Part shown: piece by piece, positions 35,250 through 43,437 of the stretch
Position numbering within the stretch: the stretch's first letter is position 1
How the letters are laid out: every line of letters starts with the position of its first letter
Source: Betaproteobacteria bacterium
Lineage (GTDB): Bacteria; Pseudomonadota; Gammaproteobacteria; Burkholderiales; JACQAP01
Reading direction: 5' to 3'
DNA: 64,000 nucleotides
Assembly (NCBI GenBank): GCA_016194905.1
Contig: JACQAP010000014.1
Coordinates: forward strand, 123,863-187,862
The notes under the pieces: generated by a model
What the model was told of the DNA's origin: nothing
The model's input: only the letters and a program-made list of their open reading frames with translations
Database searches by the model: none
Program-made: the position numbers and the translations under genes

Positions 35250-35560
35250 ACTTCAAAACCCAACACAGCAGCTTCAGCTCCAAGTGTTCCCTTGAGTGTT
35301 TCACCTTAAGGCACGGAGGACACAGATACCCTCGCGAAGCGTGGAGTACCCCTTTAAGGCACGGAGAAAACCTGCAAAAAATATTGTGTGGATATATATC
35401 GCATGGAGTGCGTCCATCCAAATAGTCCATGCCGAGTATTTTGTATTTCTCTGTGACCTCTCCTGATTTTCTCTGTGTCCTAAAAGGGTACTCCGACGTG
35501 CTACGCACGTAGGGTATCCGTGTCGACGCTCTTAATGCCGGCCTTAGGCCAGCTAGTAAG
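35250..35560. repeat. repeat cluster with palindrome copies A4 and A5
   Basis: Contains the GCAGCTTCAGCTCCAAGTG to TTTCACCTTAAGG unit, then copy A4 (35325-35360), an internally deleted form (GATACCCTCGCGAAGCGTGG, AGTACCCCTTTAAGG), GGAGGACACAGA and TCTCTGTGTCC arms, and copy A5 (35480-35525, AAAAGGGTACTCCGACGTG, CTACGCACGTAGGGTATCC). No gene and no cobalamin riboswitch signature was seen before eutB. Confidence 0.78.
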
Positions 35561-35608
35561 CGGATGCTATGATGGTCCGGTCGTCCGCAATCCCGAAGCA
35601 TTGCATCC

Positions 35609-36988
35609 ATGGCGGGTTATTCCTGTACGGTCGGTGAACATCGCTATCGTTTTCCGGATCTGAAAACCCTGTTGGCGAAAGCCACGCCCGCGCGCTCGGG
35701 CGACCGGCTTGCCTGCCTTGCCGCAGACAGCGAAGAAGAGCGCGTTGCCGCCCAGATGGCACTGGCCGATGCGCCGCTGCGGACTTTCCTCGATGAGGCC
35801 GTCGTGCCTTACGAGAGCGACGAAGTCACCCGGCTCATCCTCGATTCGCATGACGTGGCCGCGTTTGCGCCGGTGGCTCATCTGACGGTGGGGGATTTCC
35901 GCGACTGGTTGCTCGACTACGGCACCGATTCGGCGAAACTCACTGCGCTGGCACCCGGCCTAACGCCGGAAATGACAGCCGCTGCTTCGAAAATCATGCG
36001 CATCCAGGATATGGTGCTGGTGGCGCGCAAGTGCCGCGTCATCGCGCGATTTCGCGATACGCTCGGTCTGGAGGGGCGGTTGTCGAACCGCCTGCAGCCG
36101 AATCATCCGACGGACGACCCCAAAGGTATCGCGGCAAGCATTCTCGACGGGCTGCTGTATGGTTGCGGTGACGCCGTGATCGGCATCAATCCCGCCACCG
36201 ACAATGTCGATCAGGTGATCAGGCTTCTGGTGATGCTCGATGAAATCATCCAGACCTACCGGATTCCGACCCAGTCCTGCGTCCTGACCCACGTAACGAA
36301 TGCGATGCAGGCAATCGAGCGGCGCGCACCGGTGGACCTGGTGTTCCAATCGATCGCCGGCACCGAAACGACCAATGCCAGCTTCGGATTCAACCTGGCC
36401 CTGCTTGCCGAAGCCAATCAGGCGGCGCGCCAACTCGGGCGAGGGACGGTGGGCGGCAACGTGATGTACTTCGAGACGGGGCAGGGCAGCGCACTCTCGG
36501 CAAACGGACACCACGGCGTCGATCAGCAGACTTGCGAAGCGCGTGCCTATGGTGTGGCGCGGGCGTTTTCGCCGATGCTGGTGAACAGCGTGGTCGGGTT
36601 CATCGGGCCCGAATATCTCAACGGCCGCGAGATCGTCCGCGCGGGCGTGGAAGACCATTTCTGCGGGAAACTGCTCGGCCTGCCGATGGGCATGGACGTG
36701 TGCTATACCAATCATGCGGACGCCGACCAGGACGACATGGATACGCTGCTCACGCTGCTCGGCACGGCCGGCTGTAATTTCATCATGGGCGTGCCGGGCG
36801 CCGACGACATCATGCTGAACTATCAAAGCACGTCCTTCCACGATGCGCTCTATCTGCGCCAGGTGCTGGGGCTGAGGCCTGCGCCCGAGTTCGAAGCCTG
36901 GCTTGTGAAGATGGGCATCTTCGAGGACGGCACGCGGCTTAAGCAGGTGACGGCGCAGCATCCGCTGCTGGGATTGGTGAAGTACTGA
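35609..36988 (+). CDS. eutB: ethanolamine ammonia-lyase large subunit
   Basis: A 459-residue catalytic subunit of the adenosylcobalamin-dependent enzyme that splits ethanolamine to acetaldehyde and ammonia. Length and sequence fit EutB throughout: LSNRLQPNHPTDDPKGIAAS, DAVIGINPATDNVDQV, FQSIAGTETTNASFGFNLAL, MYFETGQGSALSANGHHGVD and MGMDVCYTNHADADQDD, the last containing active-site residues. It is followed by eutC after three bases. No microcompartment, transporter or EutA reactivase genes are present in the window. Confidence 0.97.
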   Translation: MAGYSCTVGEHRYRFPDLKTLLAKATPARSGDRLACLAADSEEERVAAQMALADAPLRTFLDEAVVPYESDEVTRLILDSHDVAAFAPVAHLTVGDFRDWLLDYGTDSAKLTALAPGLTPEMTAAASKIMRIQDMVLVARKCRVIARFRDTLGLEGRLSNRLQPNHPTDDPKGIAASILDGLLYGCGDAVIGINPATDNVDQVIRLLVMLDEIIQTYRIPTQSCVLTHVTNAMQAIERRAPVDLVFQSIAGTETTNASFGFNLALLAEANQAARQLGRGTVGGNVMYFETGQGSALSANGHHGVDQQTCEARAYGVARAFSPMLVNSVVGFIGPEYLNGREIVRAGVEDHFCGKLLGLPMGMDVCYTNHADADQDDMDTLLTLLGTAGCNFIMGVPGADDIMLNYQSTSFHDALYLRQVLGLRPAPEFEAWLVKMGIFEDGTRLKQVTAQHPLLGLVKY

Positions 36989-36991
36989 GCG

Positions 36992-37813
36992 ATGTCGAAG
37001 ACACCCCTCGGCCCGCCCGGCATCGCCCGTACCCAGAGGGACCCCTGGAATACCCTGGGCCATTTTACTCCGGCTCGCATCGGCCTCGGACGCGCCGGCG
37101 GTAGCATCCCGACGCGGCAGTTGCTCGATTTTCAATTGGCGCATGCGCGTGCGCGCGATGCGGTGCATCGCGAGTTCGATGTCGAGGCGTTGCGCGAGCA
37201 ACTGGGCGCGAGGCAATTCGACTCCCTTGTACTCGCCAGTGCAGCGGGCGACCGGCACACGTTCATCCAGCGCCCGGACTTGGGACGCATCCTGGATGAG
37301 AAGTCAAAGACCTTGCTGGAGACCCGGCCGCACGCGCAAGCCTGGGACGCGGTGTTCGTGATCGCAGACGGTTTATCGGCGCTCGCGGTCCAGCGTCACG
37401 CCTTGCCGCTGATTGAAATGATGCAGGCCCATCTTGGAAGCGAAGGCTGGCGTGTTGCGCCGTGCTGTCTTGTCAGCCAGGGGCGGGTCGCGATCGGCGA
37501 CGAGATCGGCGCGTTGCTGCCGGCGCAAATGAGCGTAATGCTGATCGGCGAGCGTCCCGGCCTGACTTCGCCCGACAGCCTGGGAGCGTATCTGACCTGG
37601 AATCCGCTGCCGGGCCGCAGCAACGCCGAGCGCAATTGCGTTTCCAATATCCGTCCGCAAGGCTTGAGTTACGCCGCGGCGGCATACAAACTGCTCCATC
37701 TGATGCGACAATCCCGCAGCAGGAAACTTTCCGGGCTGGCGCTGAAGGAAGATGTGGTGCTGCCCGGCGCATCCGAACTCCTGATGTTGTTTCCGGACGG
37801 AAACACCGCGTAA
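36992..37813 (+). CDS. eutC: ethanolamine ammonia-lyase small subunit
   Basis: A 273-residue subunit that completes the cobalamin site with EutB. It shows the family segments FTPARIGLGRAGGSIPTRQL, LDFQLAHARARDAVHREFDV, VFVIADGLSALAVQRHALPL and LIGERPGLTSPDSLGAYLTW, then NAERNCVSNIRPQGLSYAAA. The first residues (MSKTPLGPPGIARTQRDPW) form the usual flexible extension. Translated directly after eutB. Confidence 0.96.
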   Translation: MSKTPLGPPGIARTQRDPWNTLGHFTPARIGLGRAGGSIPTRQLLDFQLAHARARDAVHREFDVEALREQLGARQFDSLVLASAAGDRHTFIQRPDLGRILDEKSKTLLETRPHAQAWDAVFVIADGLSALAVQRHALPLIEMMQAHLGSEGWRVAPCCLVSQGRVAIGDEIGALLPAQMSVMLIGERPGLTSPDSLGAYLTWNPLPGRSNAERNCVSNIRPQGLSYAAAAYKLLHLMRQSRSRKLSGLALKEDVVLPGASELLMLFPDGNTA

Positions 37814-37843
37814 ACATTCCGCCTCCCCGCTTGCCGCGAAACC

Positions 37844-38749
37844 ATGTCTCAAGCTTCTTCACTTCGTGCTGTCCTCTATGCGCTCGGCGCCAACACCGGC
37901 ATCCTGATCGCGAAAGGCACGGCCGCGGCCGTGACCGGTTCGAGCGCGATGCTGGCCGAGGCGATTCATTCGGCGGCCGATTGCGGCAACCAGGTTCTGC
38001 TGTTGCGCGGCATGAAGGAGGCGAAACGGGAACCGGATGCGAAACATCCGCTCGGTTACGGCAAAGTCGTCTATTTCTGGGCCTTCCTGGTGGCGGTGCT
38101 GCTGTTCACGCTCGGGGGGTTGTTCTCGGTCTACGAGGGCTGGCACAAACTGCATCAATCCGAGCCCATCTCCAATCCGGCGGTCGCGATCATCGTATTG
38201 GCGGTCTCGATCGTGCTGGAAGCCTTTTCGCTCGCCGGTTGCGTGCGCGAGATCCGCAGGGTGGCCGGCGGCAAGTCGCTGTGGAAATTTTTCCATGTGT
38301 CGCGCAACAGCGAACTCATCATCGTGCTGGGCGAGGATATCGCGGCGCTGGCCGGTCTGGCGCTGGCGCTGATCGCCATACTGCTGGCGCTGGCAACCGG
38401 CAAGCCGATGTTCGATGCGTTGGGCAGCATCGCCGTCGGCGTGTTGCTGATCTTCGTCGCTGTCCTGCTGTCGCTGGAAATCAAGGCCCTGATCACCGGC
38501 GAGAGTGCAGAAGCTGAAACGGAAAATGCGATTCGTGTCTTTCTCGCGGCGAGGAGCGAAGTGGCCGAAGTCTACAATCTGCTGACTCTGCAGATGGGCG
38601 AGGGCATCCTGCTTGCCGTCAAGGCGCGCATGAGGGAAACCGCCAGCGCAACGGCAATGGTCGATGCCATCAATCGCGTCGAAGCGGACCTGCGGATCGC
38701 ATTCCCTGCAGTGCGCTGGTGTTTTTTCGAACCGGACAACAAGAATTAG
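37844..38749 (+). CDS. cation diffusion facilitator family transporter
   Basis: A 301-residue inner-membrane metal efflux protein with six predicted helices. Helix 2 carries the metal-site pattern AIHSAADCGNQ (HxxxD), and the following loop has KHPLGYGKVVYFWAFL, the usual HPxGYG signature. In helix 5 the expected HxxxD is LGEDIAAL, with Glu and Asp in place of the usual pair, so metal selectivity may differ from zinc exporters. A cytoplasmic C-terminal domain covers about residues 215-300. It ends in a dispersed repeat. Confidence 0.92.
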   Translation: MSQASSLRAVLYALGANTGILIAKGTAAAVTGSSAMLAEAIHSAADCGNQVLLLRGMKEAKREPDAKHPLGYGKVVYFWAFLVAVLLFTLGGLFSVYEGWHKLHQSEPISNPAVAIIVLAVSIVLEAFSLAGCVREIRRVAGGKSLWKFFHVSRNSELIIVLGEDIAALAGLALALIAILLALATGKPMFDALGSIAVGVLLIFVAVLLSLEIKALITGESAEAETENAIRVFLAARSEVAEVYNLLTLQMGEGILLAVKARMRETASATAMVDAINRVEADLRIAFPAVRWCFFEPDNKN

Positions 38750-38853
38750 GGGCTAGGGACTAGGGGTTAGGGGCTAGGGAAAAAGCAAGAAAAGCGCGAA
38801 GCCCCACCCCCTAGACCCTAACCCCTAGACCCTAACCCCTAGTCCCTAGCCCC
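38748..38853. repeat. CTAGGGGCTAGGGACTAGG-type palindromic repeat, copy 2
   Basis: Starts on the TAG stop of the cation facilitator gene with GGGGCTAGGGACTAGGGG and ends with CTAACCCCTAGTCCCTAGCC on the other side of a short spacer: a near-perfect long hairpin between two convergent genes. Same family as copies at 3506 and 47940. Confidence 0.85.
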
Positions 38854-38860
38854 TCGGTCG

Positions 38861-40102
38861 CTACGCGACCGGCTTGACGCGCCAAGCGAGCGCAATCGCA
38901 AGCAGCGTGGCACCCACCGCGATGAATCCCACCAGCCAGTAGCGCGTCAGGGTTCCATCGGCAGCGTGGCCGATCAGGGATCCTGCAAGAAAAGACGCGG
39001 CTCCCAATCCAAGCTGCTGGATCGCGGAGTTGATGCTCATGAAACCGCCGCGCAAGTGCGGTTGCACGCTGGAAATGACCAGTGCCATCGCCGGCACGAA
39101 ACGTCCGGAGACGAACACCATGAAGATGACCGACGCGCAGATCGCGACCCACACTGGAACGGGAGGAAGGTTTGTGGTGATCAGCAGCGGGGCGATCGAA
39201 ATCAGGCCGATGAGCGTGAATATCTGCCGCTTGCCGTGCCGGTCCGCCAGCTTGCCGATGTAGCGCGACGTGAAGGCGGTGGCGAGCCCGCCGAACAGAT
39301 AGAGGTAGGGCAGGTCGGTCTCCTTCAGGCCGACATTGGCCACCATGTACGGCGCGATGAACGGAATCACAGAAAATCCCGCAAACATCAGCGCGAACAT
39401 GAATACGAAGGCGCGCAGGTGATTGGCGGTGCCGAACACCGCTTTCATCTGATCCAGGGGCCGGTGGGATTCGCCCGCGACGATATGGCCGCGCATGGAG
39501 GGAAGAATTTTCCAGGTCAGGATCAGGACCAGCGTCGAGACGACGACGAGGAACAGGAAGGGTGCGCGCCAGGAGAAATGCGCGGCCAGAAACAATCCGA
39601 TCGGAACGCCGATGATAGAAGACAGCGCGAACGCCGACATGATCATGCCGGTCGCGGCGCCCCGGCGTTGCTCGGGAACCGCGTCGCCGATGATGGAGTG
39701 TACGGTCGCACCCGCCACGCCGCCGAACGCCCCCGCGACAGCCCGCGCCGCGAGCAACGACCCGTAGCCGGGCGCGATACCGCACAACAGCGTCGACACG
39801 ACGAAGCCCGCGTAGAGAAACAGCAGCGTTTTCCGACGATCGAAGCGGTCGGTGTAGAAGGCCACGGCCAGCGCTGCGACCGCTGCCGTAAGCGTGTAGG
39901 CCGAAACCAGGAGCCCGAACTGCTGCGGCGAGATGAGCATGACGCGCATCAATTGCGGGCCGAGCGGCATCATGATCATGAAGTCCATGATGTGGGTGAA
40001 CTGGATCACGGCCAGGACCAGGACCAAGGAGCGCTCCCGGCCCACCTCACCCTCTCCCCCCGAAGGGCGGAGAGGGTGAGGAGATACAGTATTGGTTGTC
40101 AT
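38861..40102 (-). CDS. MFS transporter
   Basis: A 413-residue carrier with twelve predicted helices. It contains the MFS motif A equivalent FYTDRFDRRKTLLF between helices 2 and 3 and ARAVAGAFGGVAGATVHSII in helix 4, typical of the drug/sugar efflux (arabinose-polymer exporter-like) branch. The N-terminal residues SPHPLRPSGGEGEVGRER are encoded by a palindromic intergenic-type repeat (40045-40081), so the natural start may have been shifted or extended. The substrate is unknown. Confidence 0.87.
   Translation of the reverse strand: MTTNTVSPHPLRPSGGEGEVGRERSLVLVLAVIQFTHIMDFMIMMPLGPQLMRVMLISPQQFGLLVSAYTLTAAVAALAVAFYTDRFDRRKTLLFLYAGFVVSTLLCGIAPGYGSLLAARAVAGAFGGVAGATVHSIIGDAVPEQRRGAATGMIMSAFALSSIIGVPIGLFLAAHFSWRAPFLFLVVVSTLVLILTWKILPSMRGHIVAGESHRPLDQMKAVFGTANHLRAFVFMFALMFAGFSVIPFIAPYMVANVGLKETDLPYLYLFGGLATAFTSRYIGKLADRHGKRQIFTLIGLISIAPLLITTNLPPVPVWVAICASVIFMVFVSGRFVPAMALVISSVQPHLRGGFMSINSAIQQLGLGAASFLAGSLIGHAADGTLTRYWLVGFIAVGATLLAIALAWRVKPVA
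40045..40081. repeat. CCTCACCCTCTCC palindrome within the N-terminal coding part of the MFS gene
   Basis: CCTCACCCTCTCCCCCC, GAAGG, GCGGAGAGGGTGAGG form a nearly perfect stem. A related half (CACCCTCTCCGCCTTCAGG, GGGGAGAGG) lies at 40175-40205 across the 3' end of the neighbouring gene. Repeats of this sequence are common between genes in proteobacteria; here one lies inside a coding frame. Confidence 0.8.
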
Positions 40103-40188
40103 TGTCGTTCTTTAACTCGAGGCAGTCTGCCCTGTTTACGTTTTGTCGCGATACCAAATAAGGTACTCACAAAGCACCCTCTCCGCCT

Positions 40189-41208
40189 TCAGGGGGGAGA
40201 GGTGGTGGTCAGACCGAACTCGGCGGCCAGCAGTTCATACGATTTCGTCCGGCTCGCGTAATCGCCGGTGATGGTGACCACCATCAACTCGTCCGCGGCA
40301 TAGGCGTCGGCGATTTCCAGCAGGCGTGTTTTCACCTTGTCCGGCGTGCCGATGATCGCGCGTGCCCGCTCGCGTTCGATGATCGCGCGGTCGCGTTCCG
40401 TATACGGATAGGCCTGCGCTGCCTCGACAGTCGCGATCGGCGCCTCGCGGCCGATCGCCATCAGCAGCCGGCGATGGTCGATGCTGGCGGCGAGCCGCTG
40501 TGCCTCGGCTTCGGTTTGCGCGCACAGCACGAACACGCAGACCATCGCGTAGGGTGCGGATTCGCGCAGAGACGCGCGAAAGTCCTTGCGATACGCACGG
40601 GCGACCGCATCGCCGCCGTGGGCGTTGATGAAATGCGCAAAGGCAAAGCGCAATCCCAGATAGGCGGCCAGCGCGCCGCTGTAATCGGAAGAGCCGAGCA
40701 GCCAGACCTCCGGCGAGCTCAGGCCGGACGGCATGGCCTGTACGGTCGCGTAGGGATGTTCTTCCGGCAGCGTGCGATCGAGCCAGCCGATGACTTCGAT
40801 GACTTGTTGTGGAAAGCCGTCCATGTCGTCGAACGCGTGCGCATTCATCGCATTCGCGGTCATCCGGTCTCCGCCGGGCGCGCGTCCGATGCCGAGGTCG
40901 ATGCGGTTCGGATGCAGCGCTTCGTGCATGCGGAACACTTCAGCGACTTTCAGCGGACTGTAGTAGGGCAGCATGACGCCGCCAGTGCCGACGCGGATGT
41001 TTAGCGTCGCGGCGGCAACGTGGCCCACGAGAATTTCCGGACAGGGGTCGGCGAGGCCGCGCATGTTGTGATGCTCCGCGAGCCAGTAGCGGTGGTAACC
41101 GAGCTGGTCGGCGCGTTGCGCCAGCACGACGGTCGCGCGCAGCGCATCGGCGGCGGAGCCGCCGCTGACGATCGGGGATTGGTCGAGGACGCTCAGCCTG
41201 ACGGTCAT
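40189..41208 (-). CDS. luciferase-like (LLM class) flavin-dependent oxidoreductase
   Basis: A 339-residue TIM-barrel monooxygenase-type protein of the bacterial luciferase superfamily, using FMNH2 or F420. It begins LSVLDQSPIVSGGSAADALR, has RYWLAEHHNMRGLADPCPEI (the conserved HHN loop), TGGVMLPYYSPLKVAE and LGIGRAPGGD, all features of the MsnO8 group of LLM oxidoreductases. The chosen ATG drops 30 residues of an extended frame. The last codons (TTTSPP) read into a CCCTCTCC repeat, suggesting that the original C-terminus was replaced. Confidence 0.88.
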   Translation of the reverse strand: MTVRLSVLDQSPIVSGGSAADALRATVVLAQRADQLGYHRYWLAEHHNMRGLADPCPEILVGHVAAATLNIRVGTGGVMLPYYSPLKVAEVFRMHEALHPNRIDLGIGRAPGGDRMTANAMNAHAFDDMDGFPQQVIEVIGWLDRTLPEEHPYATVQAMPSGLSSPEVWLLGSSDYSGALAAYLGLRFAFAHFINAHGGDAVARAYRKDFRASLRESAPYAMVCVFVLCAQTEAEAQRLAASIDHRRLLMAIGREAPIATVEAAQAYPYTERDRAIIERERARAIIGTPDKVKTRLLEIADAYAADELMVVTITGDYASRTKSYELLAAEFGLTTTSPP

Positions 41209-41215
41209 GGACCGA

Positions 41216-42412
41216 TCAAGCGGTACCGGAGGCGATGGCCGGGCGTCCGCCGCGCCGGATCGTGGCGAGCCAGAGGATCGCGATGGCCGTGACCGCAAGC
41301 AGCGGCAGCGCCGTGAGATTCAGCGTATTCCAGCCGAATCCGTAAAGAATGGCGCCCGATGTCAGCGAAGTCGAGCCCATGGTCAGGTAGATCAGCAAGT
41401 CGTTCATGCCCTGCGTCTTGGCTTTTTCGGCCGGCGTACAGGCCTCGGTCAGCAGGGTCGTGCCGCCGACGAACAGAAAACACCAGCCCACGCCGACGAG
41501 TACCATCGACGACCAGAACGCCGTCACCGTGGTGCTGGACATCGCGATTGCTATGGCGGCCAGGTTGAGCAGAAGGCCGGCGAACATGACCGGCAGCGCG
41601 CCGACGCGCGCAATCAGCCAGCCGGTGCCGAAAGCCGGTGCGAACATGGCGATGATGTGCCATTCGATCACCAGCATCGCGGCACCGTAGGGATGCGAGC
41701 ACATTTGCATCGCCAGCGGCGTGGCCGCCATCAGCAGATTCATCACGCCATAGGCCGTGACGCCGCCCAGCGCGGCGACGATGAACACCGGCTGGCGCAT
41801 GATCGTGAACAGCGGGCGCGTGCTGCCATGCCGTTCCTCGAGGGAAGGCCGCGGCAGATCCAGCCGCCGCAGGATCAGCATCGCGACGGCCGCCAGCACG
41901 ACGAGCGACAGAAAAGTGCCGGCGAACAGGGTTTCCAGCAGACCCTTGGTGAGCTTGCTGCCTTCCGGCCCAAAGATGCCGCCGATGATGCCGCCGGCAA
42001 GCACCAGGGATATGGCCTTGCTGCGGGCACTCGCCGAAAGGCTGTCCGCCGCGGCAAACCGGTAGAAGCCGCCCGATCCGGTGTAGATGCCGGAGACCAG
42101 CGCCGCCAGGCAGAGCATCCAGAAGTTGTGCGCCAGCATGGCCGCGGTGGCCAGTGCGCCGCCGATCATGCCGAACAGGCAGCCGACCAGGAATCCGGCG
42201 CGGCGGCCGTGTCGTTTCATGAACAGCGAGATCGGCATGGTGGTGAGGCCGCCGCCGATGATGTAGGCGGTGGCCGGAATCGTGACCAGCATCTTGTTTG
42301 CGGCGAGCGTATCCGCGGCCAGCGTACCGATGGAAATCATCGTCGCGTTGTTCATGACCAGCAGGGCCTGGCATGCGGCGAGCGCGACGACGTTCCTGCG
42401 GTCGTTGTTCAT
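41216..42412 (-). CDS. MFS transporter (YfcJ-like)
   Basis: A 398-residue carrier with twelve predicted helices. It begins MNNDRRNVVALAACQALLVM and has motif A as LFMKRHGRRAGFLVG between helices 2 and 3. The frame has no fixed substrate signature. It is translated just upstream of the luciferase-like gene (seven bases between them) and downstream of the cupin gene, so the three probably form one minus-strand operon. The upstream 67 codons of the longer frame overlap the cupin gene and are excluded. Confidence 0.85.
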   Translation of the reverse strand: MNNDRRNVVALAACQALLVMNNATMISIGTLAADTLAANKMLVTIPATAYIIGGGLTTMPISLFMKRHGRRAGFLVGCLFGMIGGALATAAMLAHNFWMLCLAALVSGIYTGSGGFYRFAAADSLSASARSKAISLVLAGGIIGGIFGPEGSKLTKGLLETLFAGTFLSLVVLAAVAMLILRRLDLPRPSLEERHGSTRPLFTIMRQPVFIVAALGGVTAYGVMNLLMAATPLAMQMCSHPYGAAMLVIEWHIIAMFAPAFGTGWLIARVGALPVMFAGLLLNLAAIAIAMSSTTVTAFWSSMVLVGVGWCFLFVGGTTLLTEACTPAEKAKTQGMNDLLIYLTMGSTSLTSGAILYGFGWNTLNLTALPLLAVTAIAILWLATIRRGGRPAIASGTA

Positions 42413-42431
42413 GCGCGAAAAGGTCCGGCAA

Positions 42432-43094
42432 CTACTTGAGCCGGATGTCGACGCCGTGGAACACGAATTTCCCGGTATTGACGAGCTTCGTGGTCTGGTC
42501 CTGCTGGCGCCATTTGAATCCCGCCGGCCGCATGTCGGCGCGTTCGCTGCCGGCCGGCGATTCCAGCGCAACGCTGCCGCCGGAGACCGACACCAGCATG
42601 CCGCAAGGCGCATAGAGTTCGGTGCTCTCGCCCGGATGCAGGACGATGCGCGTCACGAACACGCGTGCGTTATCGATCAGCAGGGTCTGGTTCGGTCCTT
42701 CCGCAACCGGGTCCGCCGTTCCACAGCCGCCGAGGATCTCGGTGTCGATGACGCGATAAGGCGTGCTGCCGGGGTTGCTGACGCGGTGCGCCTTCGGCTT
42801 GGCTCCATAGTCGATGAAATAGGTCTCGCCGATCGCACGCTCGCCGCGCCGCACCGGCTCCTTGCCCAGGTCTTGCGCGATGGTCGGGGAAGAGGAAATG
42901 TTCACGAACACGCCGTCGCTGCGATGCCAGTGATAGCGGGATTCGTAACCCGGTTCGAGTTCGACGTCGAAGAAGCGCACGTGCTCGTTCTCGAACTTGA
43001 GCTGGTGTCGCGGTTCCTGCTCGATGGGAATCGGTTCGTCCGCCGCCCCGGCCGGTGGAGCCAGCCACAGCAACAGGGCAAATTTACGCAGCAT
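42432..43094 (-). CDS. secreted cupin-domain protein
   Basis: A 220-residue protein with a signal peptide (KFALLLWLAPPAGAAD) and two cupin-like halves: YESRYHWHRSDGVFVNISSS in the first and VLHPGESTELYAPCGMLVSV in the second. The first half keeps a HxH metal-type pattern (YHWH), the second does not. It is probably a periplasmic small-molecule binding protein. It lies between a DUF3460 gene and an MFS gene on the same strand. Confidence 0.75.
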   Translation of the reverse strand: MLRKFALLLWLAPPAGAADEPIPIEQEPRHQLKFENEHVRFFDVELEPGYESRYHWHRSDGVFVNISSSPTIAQDLGKEPVRRGERAIGETYFIDYGAKPKAHRVSNPGSTPYRVIDTEILGGCGTADPVAEGPNQTLLIDNARVFVTRIVLHPGESTELYAPCGMLVSVSGGSVALESPAGSERADMRPAGFKWRQQDQTTKLVNTGKFVFHGVDIRLK

Positions 43095-43110
43095 CGGGTG
43101 TCCTCGCCGA

Positions 43111-43290
43111 TCAATAGTATTCGTAGCTCTTCTTCGGCACTTCAGCGGCGTCGAGGCGCTTGCGCTCCTTGAAATCCTGAGGACGATCCCACCAGGTGGC
43201 GCGGGCTTCTCTCTGCTTGTCGAGCACCTCGGGATGCTTCTTCAGGAAGTCGCGGATGAATTGCGTGGTTTCGGATTCGTAATTCTTCAT
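43111..43290 (-). CDS. DUF3460 small protein
   Basis: A 59-residue cytosolic protein reading MKNYESETTQFIRDFLKKHP, then EVLDKQREARATWWDRPQDF, ending KKSYEYY. It matches the DUF3460 pattern, found mainly in betaproteobacteria and of unknown function: an N-terminal helix starting MxxYESE, a RxTWW/LWD core and a terminal tyrosine-rich tail. The ribosome site is weak (AAAGAAAA). The stop lies 16 bases before the cupin start. Confidence 0.85.
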   Translation of the reverse strand: MKNYESETTQFIRDFLKKHPEVLDKQREARATWWDRPQDFKERKRLDAAEVPKKSYEYY

Positions 43291-43437
43291 GATAATTTTC
43301 TTTTAGACTGATGACGCTTCCAAACCGGTGGCCCTTTAAAAAAATATTTTGGCGGGGTTGTTCTGGAATTTTACGGGCCTGCCCCCACCTCATCCCCCAA
43401 CCAGGCCCGTTTCCCTTTACCGATCAGGAGTTTCATA

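Noticed and set aside
35245..35608. Cobalamin riboswitch upstream of eutB
   Set aside because: The region is filled by dispersed repeats; no conserved B12-box-like sequence was seen.
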